NCBI GenBank assembly: GCA_003415625.1
Contig: PYIU01000004.1
Coordinates: forward strand, 3,410,001-3,474,000
Direction: 5' to 3'
DNA length: 64,000 bases
Source of the DNA: Aquanectria penicillioides
Lineage: Eukaryota; Ascomycota; Sordariomycetes; Hypocreales; Nectriaceae
The notes under the pieces were generated by a model. It saw only the letters and a program-made list of their open reading frames with translations, ran no database searches and was not told the DNA's origin. Positions 1-11,260 of this stretch are shown one piece after another. Numbering within the stretch: position 1 is the first letter of the stretch; every line of letters begins with the position of its first letter. The position numbers and the translations under genes were made by a program.

Positions 1-3000
1 ATAGCTAATATAATAGCTTAATGTATAATAACTGCCCTATTAAAAAAGAAGAAATCCCTTATTACTATACTTTATGCTATAGAGACTATTTGGCCTAAAG
101 CTATATTTACCCTATAGTAGAAAAGCATTAGATTTATGCAAAAGAAGGATACTATAAATAATTAATAAAATATAAAAAATGCACTTTAATATAGTAAAAC
201 CCTTTTTATTTATAATAAAATAGCTTTTTTAGGAACCCCCTTTTTATAGCTCCCTTTTCTACTAAAAGAGTTAGCTAACCTTTAGGATCTATAAATAAAT
301 AATATTGCATTTTATTTAGTACTTCTTTTTCTTTTAGTGCCTATACCCTATTGCTATTATTTATTGAATTAACTCCCTTATTTATATTTAATTAATATAG
401 GTCCTATTTTAGAATATATATTGCTGTTTTAGGTTAATCTATTAGGCGCTATATGCCTGCAATAGATATAATGCAATTGCATTCCTTAAATTAGCTAGAA
501 ATTAAGGAATTAATGCTTTAGTAAACCCTAAAAGATTGAACTATATTATAATCTATTACTTAGGCTATATAGCTCTCTATATATATAAACGATATAGACT
601 GGAAACCTAGATCTATTAGGCTGGGGAAGATTGGGCTAGTGTTAATTTTAAGCACTACTGTATGAGAATAATTGCAGCATATAACCCTTTAGGAGGTAAG
701 GGAAACTTAAGGGCAATGTGTGCCCTAGCTGGCCTTGCTTTAGCCCCTTAAATAATTATAGTTGGAGACTTTAACCTATACTATTTAATTTAGAATTGCT
801 ATAGAAGAACTACTTTATATAGCCTAACCTTTTTAATAGAGATGCAATAGCTAAATATAGCCTTAATAACCCCCTATAGAATAGTAATTTAGGAAGCTAG
901 TAATATTAAAAATAGTACCTTTAATTTAGCTTAGGCCTTAAAGGATAGCTATACTATCTATTTAGGCCTTAACTATAATTTAAATGGCTTTAATTATATT
1001 CTATAGTAAATATATATTAGACTCTTTATGGATATATTGCCTTTTTTTCTATTAGACCTTTAGCCTATAGCATTTAATTAATGTATAATAAACCTTAAAA
1101 AGGCTAAATTTAAGGTATAAGTTACTTTTTGCTAAACTTTAGGCAAGATAACCTTTATGCAATAATTAAAATAGGCAATTAAATAGCTAACTTAAGGACT
1201 ATATTAAATTGCTTAATATACTACCTTAATATAAAGGCGACTTAAGCCTAGCTATAATAATTAGTAGGACTAGCTTACTATAGAGGCTATCTACTAACTT
1301 AAATAAGCATAAAGATGCATATAATACAATAATATAATAGCTAATTGGCTAGAACTATAAGAAGTAGGCAATAAGTAGAAGGCTTATATAGTTAGGGCTA
1401 GGCAAGTGGCTTAATGCAATACTTTATTTAAAGCTAAAATAGGGAAAGGTATAGGCAGCTAAAAGAAACTTTAGAATTTAAAGAGATAGATATAACTCTA
1501 GAGTGGGATTGCTCTAGCCCTATTTTAGCTCCCCCCCTTTAATTGCCTTAAGTAAGACTCCTTAGCTATAAGCTATATTAAAAAGGCAATTGTATTAATA
1601 AAATGCTTTTTTTTTAAACTTTAGGTAAATAATTAAAATATTAAATCTATTATAATAGATCTTATAATATAATCTATAGAAGTAAACTAAATGCTATAAA
1701 ATGCTAAGGACTTAATGCAGAATTGTATTAAACTCTATAAGCTAGTATATATACTCTTTAAAATCTAGTTATAGAAAGCTTCTAGTAGCGATGGATTCCT
1801 TGCTGGCTTCCTTAAAGCGTACGGCAAGCCCTTTCTAAAAGCCCTTACTACTATTATAAATGCAAGTATTGCATTTAGGCACTTTCCGCACTGCTTTTAC
1901 TATATAACCGCCACTATTATCCTTAAGCTAAATAAAATAATAGCTTAAAAATGCATAGCATTTAAATAGAGATCTATCTTTCTTTTTAGCATTATTAGTA
2001 AAGTAATAAAATTAATAATAGCTTAATAAATAGTAATAGCAGCTAAAAGCCTAAATATATTCCTTAATGGTTAGATAGGGAATAGGCCTTAAAGGTCCAT
2101 TAAGCTTGCCCTTATAGTTATAGTAGAAGCAATATATATAGTATAGGCCTATAGTAAGATAGTATTGCTTCTTTAATTAAACTTTACTATAGCCTTTAAT
2201 TTAATTAACTATAAGAGGCTTATTGCCACCCTTTACAATTAAGGCTTTTTATAATAGCTATTAGTTTAGCTTTTTAGCTATTTATTTAAGTGTTTAATAT
2301 ACCTTTAGTTTAATAGTAAGTCTTTTAAACCTTATAGCATTAAGGCTAGGGTCCTATAGGGTTTATTGCTTTTTTCTATCCTTTTTATTTTATTTATATT
2401 AGGGCTTTATATAGCATTTAATAAAATCCTTAAAATTATAGTAATTAGATTTATTAATAATATAAATATACTTATATTTAGGAGAGATACAGTAAAGATT
2501 TAGGCTTAACTTAAAGCTATATAGATAGTATATATATCTTAAGCCTCTATTAATAGTATAACTTTTAAACCTACTAAAGCCTAGCTCCTTTACTTTTTCT
2601 ACTAGCACTAAAAGCATTAGGTCTAACTAACCCTTACCTAAAATACAATCTAACTGTAAGAATTATATTATTTCTTTAGATTATAGCTATATAGAAAACT
2701 GCTTTAGGGCCTATATATCTTTAAGCTTAAGGGAAAACTTAAATGCTAGAAATAGGCCCTTACTGCCCTTGCTATAAGCATATAGGGAGTAAACCTTAAG
2801 GCCGCCTGTACGATATACATATATATAATTAGATCTACAATTGCCTATAGTGCCGGTATATACTATTCCCTAATAAAAAGGGGCGGCAACCTAAAGGAGA
2901 TTGCTAAAGCCCTATTAATTGAATAGACCTAAGCCCTATATACTATTAAGAGAGGCTATAGGGCTATTTTAATTAAACTATTAAAAAGTAAGCTTAAAAT

Positions 3001-3700
3001 CCCTTTATTAAATATATACCTTAATAAATAACTTGCCTAGCTTTAAGGCTAGCTTTAAACTTAAGGCACTAAAAGACTTATCTTTTTTATAACTATATTA
3101 GCAATGCGCTAGATCCATTATTGCTGCTATAATGGCCTTTAATGCAAATTAATATAGAAATATAAAGAGTGGCTTATTAATTAGCTCCTTAATAAAGAAT
3201 ATAAAGAAGACTAAAAGTTAATTAAAGATTAAGTATTAGTTAACTAAAGGCATTAATAAAAGCAAGCTAAATATAAGTCTTATAAATAGTATATTAATAA
3301 TAGAATAGAGGCAGCTAAAATCTTTTTACTCTATATAAAGGAGAAAACTATCTGCCTATATAAGGGACTGGAAAAGTATAAAAGCTCCTTGCTTACCTAA
3401 ATGCAAATAGATTGTATTAGACTTTAGGGATTCCTTTTCTAAAGAAAAGTCCTTAAGGTAAGTATACCTTAATGCTAGTATAAAGATACTATTAAAATAG
3501 TTAGCTATATTATACTATACTGCTTGCTTTACTTTAGCTAAAGGGAAACTCTATTTAGTTTACTTTATAACCTTTTTAAGCTTAAGTAGTATCTATTTAA
3601 AGCCTAAATTATATATTACTTTATTAAATGGCTAGCCTATTTATATATTATATTATACTATAAGCTAGCTATTAAGCTATATTTAATCTAAAATATATTT
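1..3700 (+). pseudogene. LINE ORF2 (endonuclease-RT-RNase H), RIP-disabled
   Basis: The degenerate frame still reads family motifs. An exonuclease-endonuclease-phosphatase motif IIVGDFNLYY lies near 752-784. An RT motif, SSSDGFLAGFLKAYGKPF followed by a FRHFP block, starts at 1781. The finger/palm motif LLQLNFTIAFNLINYKRL is near 2165-2230 if TAA is read as former CAA. The catalytic box near 2447-2480 reads RFINNINIL, where the family has GFVDDINIL, so both catalytic Asp are now Asn. A C-terminal block near 3360-3560 (LYKGLEKYKSSLLT, then LLYFSQRETL-like) matches Tad-type ORF2 ends. Stops are almost all TAA/TAG. No functional protein can be made. Confidence 0.8.
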
Positions 3701-3879
3701 ACTTTTATATTGCCCTTGCCTTTTAATAACTTTTCTATTTAAGTGCTTTAATCCCTTTATTAAAAGGGAAGTTAATGCATTTAAAAAAACCCCCTTTAAA
3801 AAAGGGAAAAAACCAGCCTACTATATAAATAATACACTAAAGTCTACCCCCCCTAATAGCTAGATCTTTACCTTAGCCC

Positions 3880-4600
3880 TATTTAGACCCTGCCCCTATC
3901 TACTGCTATGCCTAATCTATACCTACTTGCCTTAGCAATACTACCTACTTTAAGTCTATATCCTCTTTAAAAGATATAAGATCTATTTTATCTTCCTTAC
4001 TATTTCCCTCCCTATCTTTCTTTATACTATTCTCCCCTTTATCCTTAAGCTCCCTTTACTTTAATCCCCTTTTAGCTTCTCTAAAGCTTAAGCTATTGCT
4101 TAAAGAATTACACTAAACTTTAGTCTTTACTATTAATATTAGCCAATTTAAACCTATATTAAGATTAGCGCTACTTACTGCTACTATTGCTTTTAGGCGC
4201 TGCCTATCCTTAAGTAGCCTTAGCCCCTTTAATTAAAGAAGGCAATATAGCTATTAAGCTCTTAAGAGCTATAGCTATATAGTTAACTTTATTAATTAGC
4301 TTATAGAGCTAATTAGTATTAAGACCTATAGTTAGAATTGTAAGAGTGGCTTAAAAGTATGCCTAAATTGCCTTCCTTTTAGCCTAAATGGCCTTAGCCC
4401 CTAACCGCTAAAGCTCCTCTTTTTATAATCTATATTAGCATTATACTTATAGTAGAACTAGATTAAGCTATACTTATTATAGCTATCCCCTCTTGCAATA
4501 CTACTATTAGTATATAGGCATTAGCCTTTATTAAGTATAGTAATAGCTTATATAGCTTATATATATAGGCATAAGCTATATAGCCGCTAGCTTTAGTATC
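3880..4600 (-). pseudogene. Antisense ORF in the LINE 3' segment, copy in L1
   Basis: Read on the minus strand (antisense to LINE ORF2), a frame runs from about 4600 to 3880. Its interruptions are TAA/TAG at positions where CAA/CAG would keep it open. It contains KLYKLLLYLIKANA, then TNQLYKLINKVNYIAIAL, then a Gln/Arg/Lys/Ser-rich basic tail. Related frames occur at about 26,080-26,770 and 28,470-29,190. I do not recognise the family. It could be an accessory LINE protein or the residue of another element fused to the LINE. The opposite strand is pyrimidine-rich and looks less like coding sequence. Confidence 0.5.
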
Positions 4601-4836
4601 TTTTAATAGTTAGCTTTTTATAACTATAAGGGATAGAAACTATATACTAGTCTAGTCTTAGTATAGACTATCCTCTCTATCTCTTACTATCTATATAATG
4701 CATATAGAATAGAGCAGATCCTATACTGCCCTTAAGGTCGGCGCAGCACCCCCTGCCCTAATATAGCCAGCTTAATATCTTAGCATCTACTAATATTAGC
4801 AAAACACAATCTATAGCCACTATAAATATATACTGC

Positions 4837-4837
<1 letters not shown>

Positions 4838-4870
<33 letters not shown>

Positions 4871-4906
4871 GTTATTATTATTATTGTTATTATTATTATT
4901 ATTATA
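4838..4906. repeat. (ATT)n microsatellite
   Basis: About 70 bases of nearly perfect ATT trinucleotides with a few GTT interruptions. It sits between the antisense ORF and the LINE 3' tail. The reverse-complement (AAT)n tract occurs at the same place in the copy near 28,119-28,190, so it is an inherited part of the LINE 3' region. Confidence 0.9.
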
Positions 4907-5440
4907 GTTATTATCCTTAACTGCATACAATTAGCATAAAATAGCAATAGAAGCAGCAATTAGCATTTATATAAATTAGGTATTCTATGCAAGCAATGCA
5001 TTAGCGAAGCGTATACTTAAAGACAATAGGAAGCTCTTATGGAGGCATATAAAGAAGGAAGGAAAGGAAAGGAAATAGGCATGCCCATAAAGTTTAAGAA
5101 ATAATAATAGCAATACTTAAATAACTAGCAGCTAGCCGGCCGCTAGCTAGCGCTAGGTCGGTGCCCCACTCCCTGCAATAGGCCTATAGTATAGACAATC
5201 TAGATCTATTGTAGGCCCTACTTTTACCTTACTTACTAACCCTATAATTAAGTAAATGGGATATTTTGGTAATAGCATTAAATTAACCTTTAATTCAATA
5301 CTCCCCTATAAAGGACCTATATTGGGTCCAATATTATATTAAATAAAGGTTTTTATCCTATTAATATAGTTTTTTCCTTTATTTATATAGTATAAAAGCA
5401 CTATCTATTTTATAGGTCTATAGAGTATTAATAAATAATA

Positions 5441-8179
5441 ATAATATATATTTTTTTAAAACTTACTTTTTACTATTAGTTTCCTTAAATAATAAATCTA
5501 GCTTTATATTTCTATAAATATTTATATTTATTAAATTTATATATATATATTTATATATAGTTAATAAATTATAAATTATAAAACTTAATTTTACTTTTTA
5601 ATATTTTAATTTAAAACTTTATTTATTAATAACTTTTTAAATATATTTTCTTTACTTTTAGAAATATAGCCTTAAACTTATACTTAAAAATATTTCTATA
5701 AAAACTTAATACCTTAAATAAGTTCTTTTAATAGAGTTTTTATTTTTTTAAGTTAAGATTTATTTTATTCTTTTATAGCTTATATTTTAATTTATACTTT
5801 TTATATTTAATTTTAATATATATTGCCTTAATTATAATAGTATTTTTGCATTTTTTAAATAATATAGCTTTTATTTTTATAAAAAAGGCTTAATTAAGCT
5901 TAATTTATTCTTTTTATAAGCTAATATTTAATATTAAGGGTATTAAATGTTTTTCTTTTTACTTTATTACTAAAGCTAAAAAGGTAAAAGCTAGACTTTT
6001 TAATAGAGTTAAAAAGGGTTTAAACTATAATTAAGTATATTTTTTATTTTTAATTTATAGTTTATTTATATTCTTTTTCTTTTTAATTTTTAAATCTTTA
6101 ATTATATTTTAAAGGCTTATTTTAATAATTTAAAGCTTATTTTATAATTAATTAATATTATTTATTTAATTAATCTATTTAATATTAAAAAAAGCTTTTA
6201 TTTATATTTATATTTCTTTAAGGGTCTTTTTACTTATAGTTTCTTTTATTTTAATATTATTTATTAAAAAAAGGTTTTTTTTATTAAAGATAATATTTTA
6301 AATTATATATATTTAATTAATAATTAAATTTTAAATATAAAAGAGATTTTAAAAATTATATTTTATAAAATAATCTATTTAAGCCTTTAGGCTTATTTTA
6401 AATATAAATTAATTCTTTTTTAATTAAGTATTTTTAGTTATTGCAAATAATTTATAATTAATTATTTTTAAGTAAGTAATTTATAGCTTATAATCCTTAT
6501 TTAAGCTTTAAATTAATAAAAAGAAGCTTTTATATAATATTTTTTACTTAAGTCTTTATTTTAAAGTTTAATTTAATAGATATACTATTATTTTTATTAT
6601 CTTTAGCTATAATTTAATTAATAGATTACTTTTAATTATAAGAACTTTTATTTTCTTTTTTATTACCTTTTTAAAATATTTTTTTAATCTATTTTATTAT
6701 TATATTAAAAAGGCACTTTTTTTTATTGCTATTTCTTTTTAATTTAGCTATATATAAATTAAATTGCTCTTTTAAAGCTTATTATTTATTTTTATTACTT
6801 AAAGTTTAATTCTATATTTTATTTTTAATATTTAAATAAAGTTTTATAATATTAATAATAATTATTTTTCTTTTTAATTTTTAAAGTAATAGTTTTAATA
6901 TATTCTTAATATATAATTTATTATAATAGTATATAAAAAAAGGTTTATTATATTAAGTTAAAAGTTATAAAAGTTTAAAGAAATTTACTCTTTAGAAATT
7001 AAGCTTTATATTTATAGTTTATAATACTTTTAGTATTTTATTTTACTTAATCTATAAGCATTATATTTAATTATTATTAGGCCTTTAATCTTTATATTAA
7101 TAGTATAATTAATTAAATATTTTAAAGCTTTAAGTCCTAAATAATTTAATTAATAGTACTATTTTATAGCTTTTATTTATTATAAATATTTTAATATTTA
7201 TAAATTATAATAAGGTTTATTTATTATAAATAAGCTTTATTTTTAAATAATAGACTTATAATTTAAAATATATTAATTATAAGCAATCTTTAATTTATAT
7301 AAAGCTTACTTACTTTTATATTTTAGAATATTATTTTTATTTCTTTAATCTTATTAATAACTATATTAATAAAGTCTTTTTAATAAAATTAAATTTATTT
7401 TAATTTATAGGCAATAAGCAATATACCTTAAAATAAAGAAATAAGCTTTACTTTATAGATTTTAAACTTTAATTTTTATATTTTTATATTTTAAAATTAA
7501 AAGGTTTTTTAATTTAATAAAAATAACTTTATTAAATAAAGCTAATTTAAAATTCTTAAATTTCTTTTTATTATTAAAAATATATAGTATTATTTTTAAA
7601 TTAAATATAATTAAGATTTATAATAGATATTTACTATATAAAATAAAGAAAATAGCTATAAAATTTAAAATTAAAATTTATAATATTAATTATTAATTTA
7701 AATTCTTAATTAATTATATAGTTTATTTTTTAAGCTTTTTATATAGTTTTTAAACTTTAATTTAATCTTTTAATTATATTTTTTATTTTTTATTTATTTA
7801 CTTTTATCTTTTTATTTACTTAAATATATTTTTAGAAAATGCAATCTAGCATTTTTAGGTATTTATATTAAAGTATAATTTCCTATATAAAGTATAGTAA
7901 TTATTTTCTTTTAAAGTTTATTTTTATTTTTTTAATTTAAGTTATTTAAATTATAAGCTCTTTAAATAAAAATGCTTTTTTAAAGGTAGTTTTAAGCCTT
8001 AAAATATTAATTTAAAGTTCCTTTTTTATATTAAAGCTTTATATTGCTTTTCTTTAATTTTTTTTCTTTTTTTAATTTTATATTTAAAACTTAAAGTAAA
8101 AGCAATTAATATATAAGTATTTTCCTTAATAGTATCTTTATATTATACTTTAATAATTTAAAGGAATATTTAAAAGTAA
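5441..8179 (-). mobile_element. Copia-1 internal region, distal part
   Basis: This segment is collinear with 11,400-14,126 of Copia-2, differing mostly by C/T and G/A transitions with few indels. It is the interior of an older copia element on the minus strand. Its proximal part is 15,339-16,122 and its 5' LTR is 16,123-16,344. It stops at about 5440 where LINE L1 has inserted, before the RT active-site region, and is interrupted at 8179 by an E LTR. No intact frame survives. Confidence 0.8.
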
Positions 8180-8370
8180 TGTATTAGTAGATAGGGACAC
8201 TGGCTAAAACACACACCCCACCCAAAAGGGTATAGGGTAAGCAGGTTCAGTTAAAGACCAAACAGCCTTTTCAAATAGCTGCAAACAACTTAAAAGAGTG
8301 TTAAAGCATTTAATTAAATGCTTTAAAGTGTCCCTTAAAGAAAAGAAAGAAAGAAAATAGGGCAGAAAGT
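8180..8370. repeat. Solo LTR of element family E, left half
   Basis: Begins TGTATTAGTAGATAGGG and matches 36,484 onward. Together with 15,147-15,338 it makes 383 bp, the same length as the uninterrupted E LTR at 36,484-36,866. GTAA precedes it (8176-8179) and ATAA follows the right half (15,339-15,342), consistent with a 4-bp target duplication in which one G became A by RIP. Confidence 0.8.
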
Positions 8371-8603
8371 TGTTAAACTGAACTAGTTATATAATTGTGT
8401 GTATTCTTATTTTCTTATCCCTCTTCTTCTTCCTTTTAGCCTTACTTTATTGCTTAAGCTCTAAAAGAGGGGTCGGGCTGCACTAGACCTAATAGAGCTA
8501 TATTGTATTTATATAACCTTTATCTAATCATTCTAAGCTTTATTTCTATAATCTAAAGTGCGTCCTAATGTTTCCCTATATATAGGATACCTTAGGTTTA
8601 ATA
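8371..8603 (-). repeat. Copia-2 3' LTR
   Basis: Starts TGTTAAACTGAAC and ends TTTAATA (ancestral TTTAACA) on the plus strand. It aligns end to end with 14,909-15,141, 16,123-16,344, 23,616-23,843 and 24,452-24,667. It is one of the less mutated copies, keeping GTGTGTATTC and AAAGAGGGGTCGGGCTGC blocks. Confidence 0.9.
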
Positions 8604-8618
8604 TACCCCCTTAAATTT
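8604..8618 (-). promoter_or_regulatory. Polypurine tract of Copia-2
   Basis: On the minus strand the sequence AAATTTAAGGGGGTA directly precedes the 3' LTR, the expected site of plus-strand DNA priming in LTR retrotransposons. Its position fixes the element's orientation as minus. Confidence 0.75.
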
Positions 8619-10899
8619 ACTAAAGGCAGATTTAATATATTTCTTATTTACTATTTATTTATTGATTTTATACTTTATTTATAGCTTTCTATTTTTATTT
8701 TGCATTTCTATTTTATTTTTATATTTATTGCATTTTTTATTAGTATTATTTGCTTAGTATTTATTATTATATATAGGCATTTTTAATTACTCTATAAATG
8801 CTATTTATTTAATAAATAAAAATAATAAAATAGTTATAAATTATAATAAAAAGCATTTTTTAAATTACTTTATTTTAATCTTATTTTTTATCTTTATAAA
8901 AAGATCCTTACCTATAAATAAAGTAATTTATTTCTTTATTTTAAATTTCTTTTCTTTTTTCTTTTTTTAGCTTTAATATAATTTTATATATATATCTTTA
9001 TAGTATTTTTAATCTTTAATTTATATATACTAACTATAGTTATTTTAGTAAATATATATATTATATTATAAGTTAATTTTGCAATTTAAAATTAAGTTTT
9101 ATAATTTAAAATTAAATTTTATAGTTTATTTCTAAATTTTATAGCTCTTTTTTTATTAATTACTTATAATAATAATAATTTATTTAATAAGCTATTCCCC
9201 CCCCTATTAACTCTCTATTGCCTTTATTATAAGTTATTTTATAGCTTAAAACTAAATTTTATATTACTAACTTTATCTTAATAGTATAAATTAATAGTAG
9301 GGTTATATATAGGCTTAAGCTATTTATATAGCTTAAGCAAAAGAACTTTCTGCTATAGCTAAGCATACTACTAAACTATAAGTATTTTTAAATTGAATTT
9401 TAAGCTTTATTTAATAGTTTTGCTTTATATAATGCCTTTTAATAGTAGCTAATGCTCTATCTTGCCTATTTATTATTAGCCCTTATAGGCTAAAGTAATA
9501 GTAAGTACTAAAAGCACTTTAGTACCTTAAGGTAATACTATAAGTACTGCAATTTTAGTAGCTATAATTGCCCTATATAAATATATTTATATTATTATTT
9601 TATACTTTATTTTACTATTTTATAATTTATTTTATTAATTTAAATTATAAAATAGCCCTTTTACTATTCTTTTTATAGTATTATTTTTTTTAAATTATAT
9701 CTAAAGCAATAATATTAAGAAAAAGATAAAAGTTTAATTTAGTATTTTATTTTTATATTTTAAACTATAAAATTAATTTTTATATTATAAAAAAAGAATA
9801 AGCAATATATTGCTATTAAAATTATATTAAATAAATATACTATAAGTACTTTTCTATCTATTAAAGACCCTTATCTTTAATAAATAAAATAATTAAAATT
9901 ATTTTAAAATTTATTTTACTATTTTATAGCTTATTTTATTATTTTATCTTTTAGCTAATAGCTATTATAATAGTATTAAATTAATAAATTTTATTATATT
10001 AATACTTTATTTCTTTACTATTTTTATAATATTAAATATTAAAGCTATAAGCCTTTTAGTATTTCTTTAATTATATATTCTTATAAATCTTAACTTTATT
10101 GTATTTAAATGCATTTTATTAAATCTATAAATTTAAATTAATTTTAGCTTTTAAGAAATAATTTACCTTATAATAGTTTTATTAAACTATTAGCTATTAA
10201 TTTTATACTTTATTTATATAAAATAGCAATTATTTTTACTATTATAAATTGCTTTAGCTAATAATTATATATATTAATATATTTAAGCTTAATCTTTAAT
10301 TTTTTAAAAGAATTTTAAATAAATTTAATTATCTATTAATTATTATAAATAAGTTTTAAAATAGAATTCTAAAGCTTAACTTTAAGTTCTATAAATAATC
10401 TTTATTAATAGAGTTCTTTTTTTATAGCTTAAAAGAAAGCAAGCAGTTTTATTTTTATAGTTAATATTATAATTATATTTTATTTATTTATATACTATTT
10501 AATTAATCTATTAAAAAGTTTTATTATATATACTTATAAACTTTTTTAATTTAATATATTATTAGTAAAAGATATATTACTATATATTAAAAAATTATCT
10601 TTGCCTTTAAGCTATAAAGTAAAGAAATAAATTGCATAAAAATAATATAATATTTAATTTACTACCTTTATATATAGTTCCTTTAAATTTATTATAAATC
10701 TTATAAAATATAATATAGTAAATATAATATTTAATTAAGTAATAATTACTATATAAAGAATTAAGCTAATTATTTATTTATATTAATTTATTATACTTTA
10801 TTTAGCAATTTACTTATTTAAAAAGAGTTTTATTTTCTTTATTAAAATTGCATTTCTTTTATCTAAAGTATATAATTTATAAATCTTCTTTAAGTATAA

Positions 10900-11260
10900 G
10901 TTTTAAGTTATTTAAATTAATTTTTAATTTTATTTTTAAATAATTTCTATTCTAAAGAACTATTATAGCTTGCCTTTATTAATTAGTTTATATTTTAACT
11001 TTAGACTTATAATTACTTTATTTATAATTAATTTATATCTTTTAGTATATATTATTATAATATTATCTATATAAAAAAAGATAAAAACTCGATTTTTATT
11101 ATAGCAATATAATTTATAAGGGATTAATTTAAAACTAATATTTTATAATATTATTTTAAGCTTTATTTACTATAAAAAAAATGCAATTTTTAATCTATAA
11201 AGTGCTTTTTTAAGTAATAATACTTAGCCTTTATTTTTGCCCTTTTTATATTTTAATAAA
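10900..11260 (-). pseudogene. Copia-2 reverse transcriptase fragment
   Basis: On the minus strand, about 11,240 to 11,030 reads LLLKKALYRLKIAF, then a Cys-containing stretch, then VFIFFYIDNIIIIYTKR. This matches copia RT (LLLKKALYGLK...P...W, then FYVDDII). The YVDD box is now YIDN: one catalytic Asp has become Asn, a G-to-A change on the coding strand. Stops between the blocks are TAA/TAG in place of CAA/CAG/TGG. Integrase and gag should lie at higher coordinates (about 11,400-14,900), RNase H at lower ones (8620-10,900), but I could not delimit them. Confidence 0.75.

Larger units (their letters stand above)
1..5440 (+). mobile_element. RIP-mutated Tad1-like LINE, copy L1 (5' end outside window)
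   Basis: Non-LTR retrotransposon remnant read on the + strand. It holds ORF2 (endonuclease, reverse transcriptase, RNase H region, C-terminal Cys/His region) up to about 3700. A 1.6-kb 3' segment follows, with an ORF on the opposite strand, and the element ends in an AT-rich tail (AATAAATAATAATA) at about 5418-5440. Reverse complements of the same order of parts occur at 27,576-34,225. The tail abuts sequence identical in order to the inside of Copia-2 (from about 11,400), so this LINE appears to have inserted into Copia-1. ORF1 and the 5' end lie left of the window. Confidence 0.8.

Noticed and set aside
2399..2617. 72-codon open frame antisense to the LINE RT, also seen at 30,436-30,654 on the other strand
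   Set aside because: Both lie opposite the conserved RT palm region; their similarity follows from the LINE copies being homologous. No independent start context or domain.
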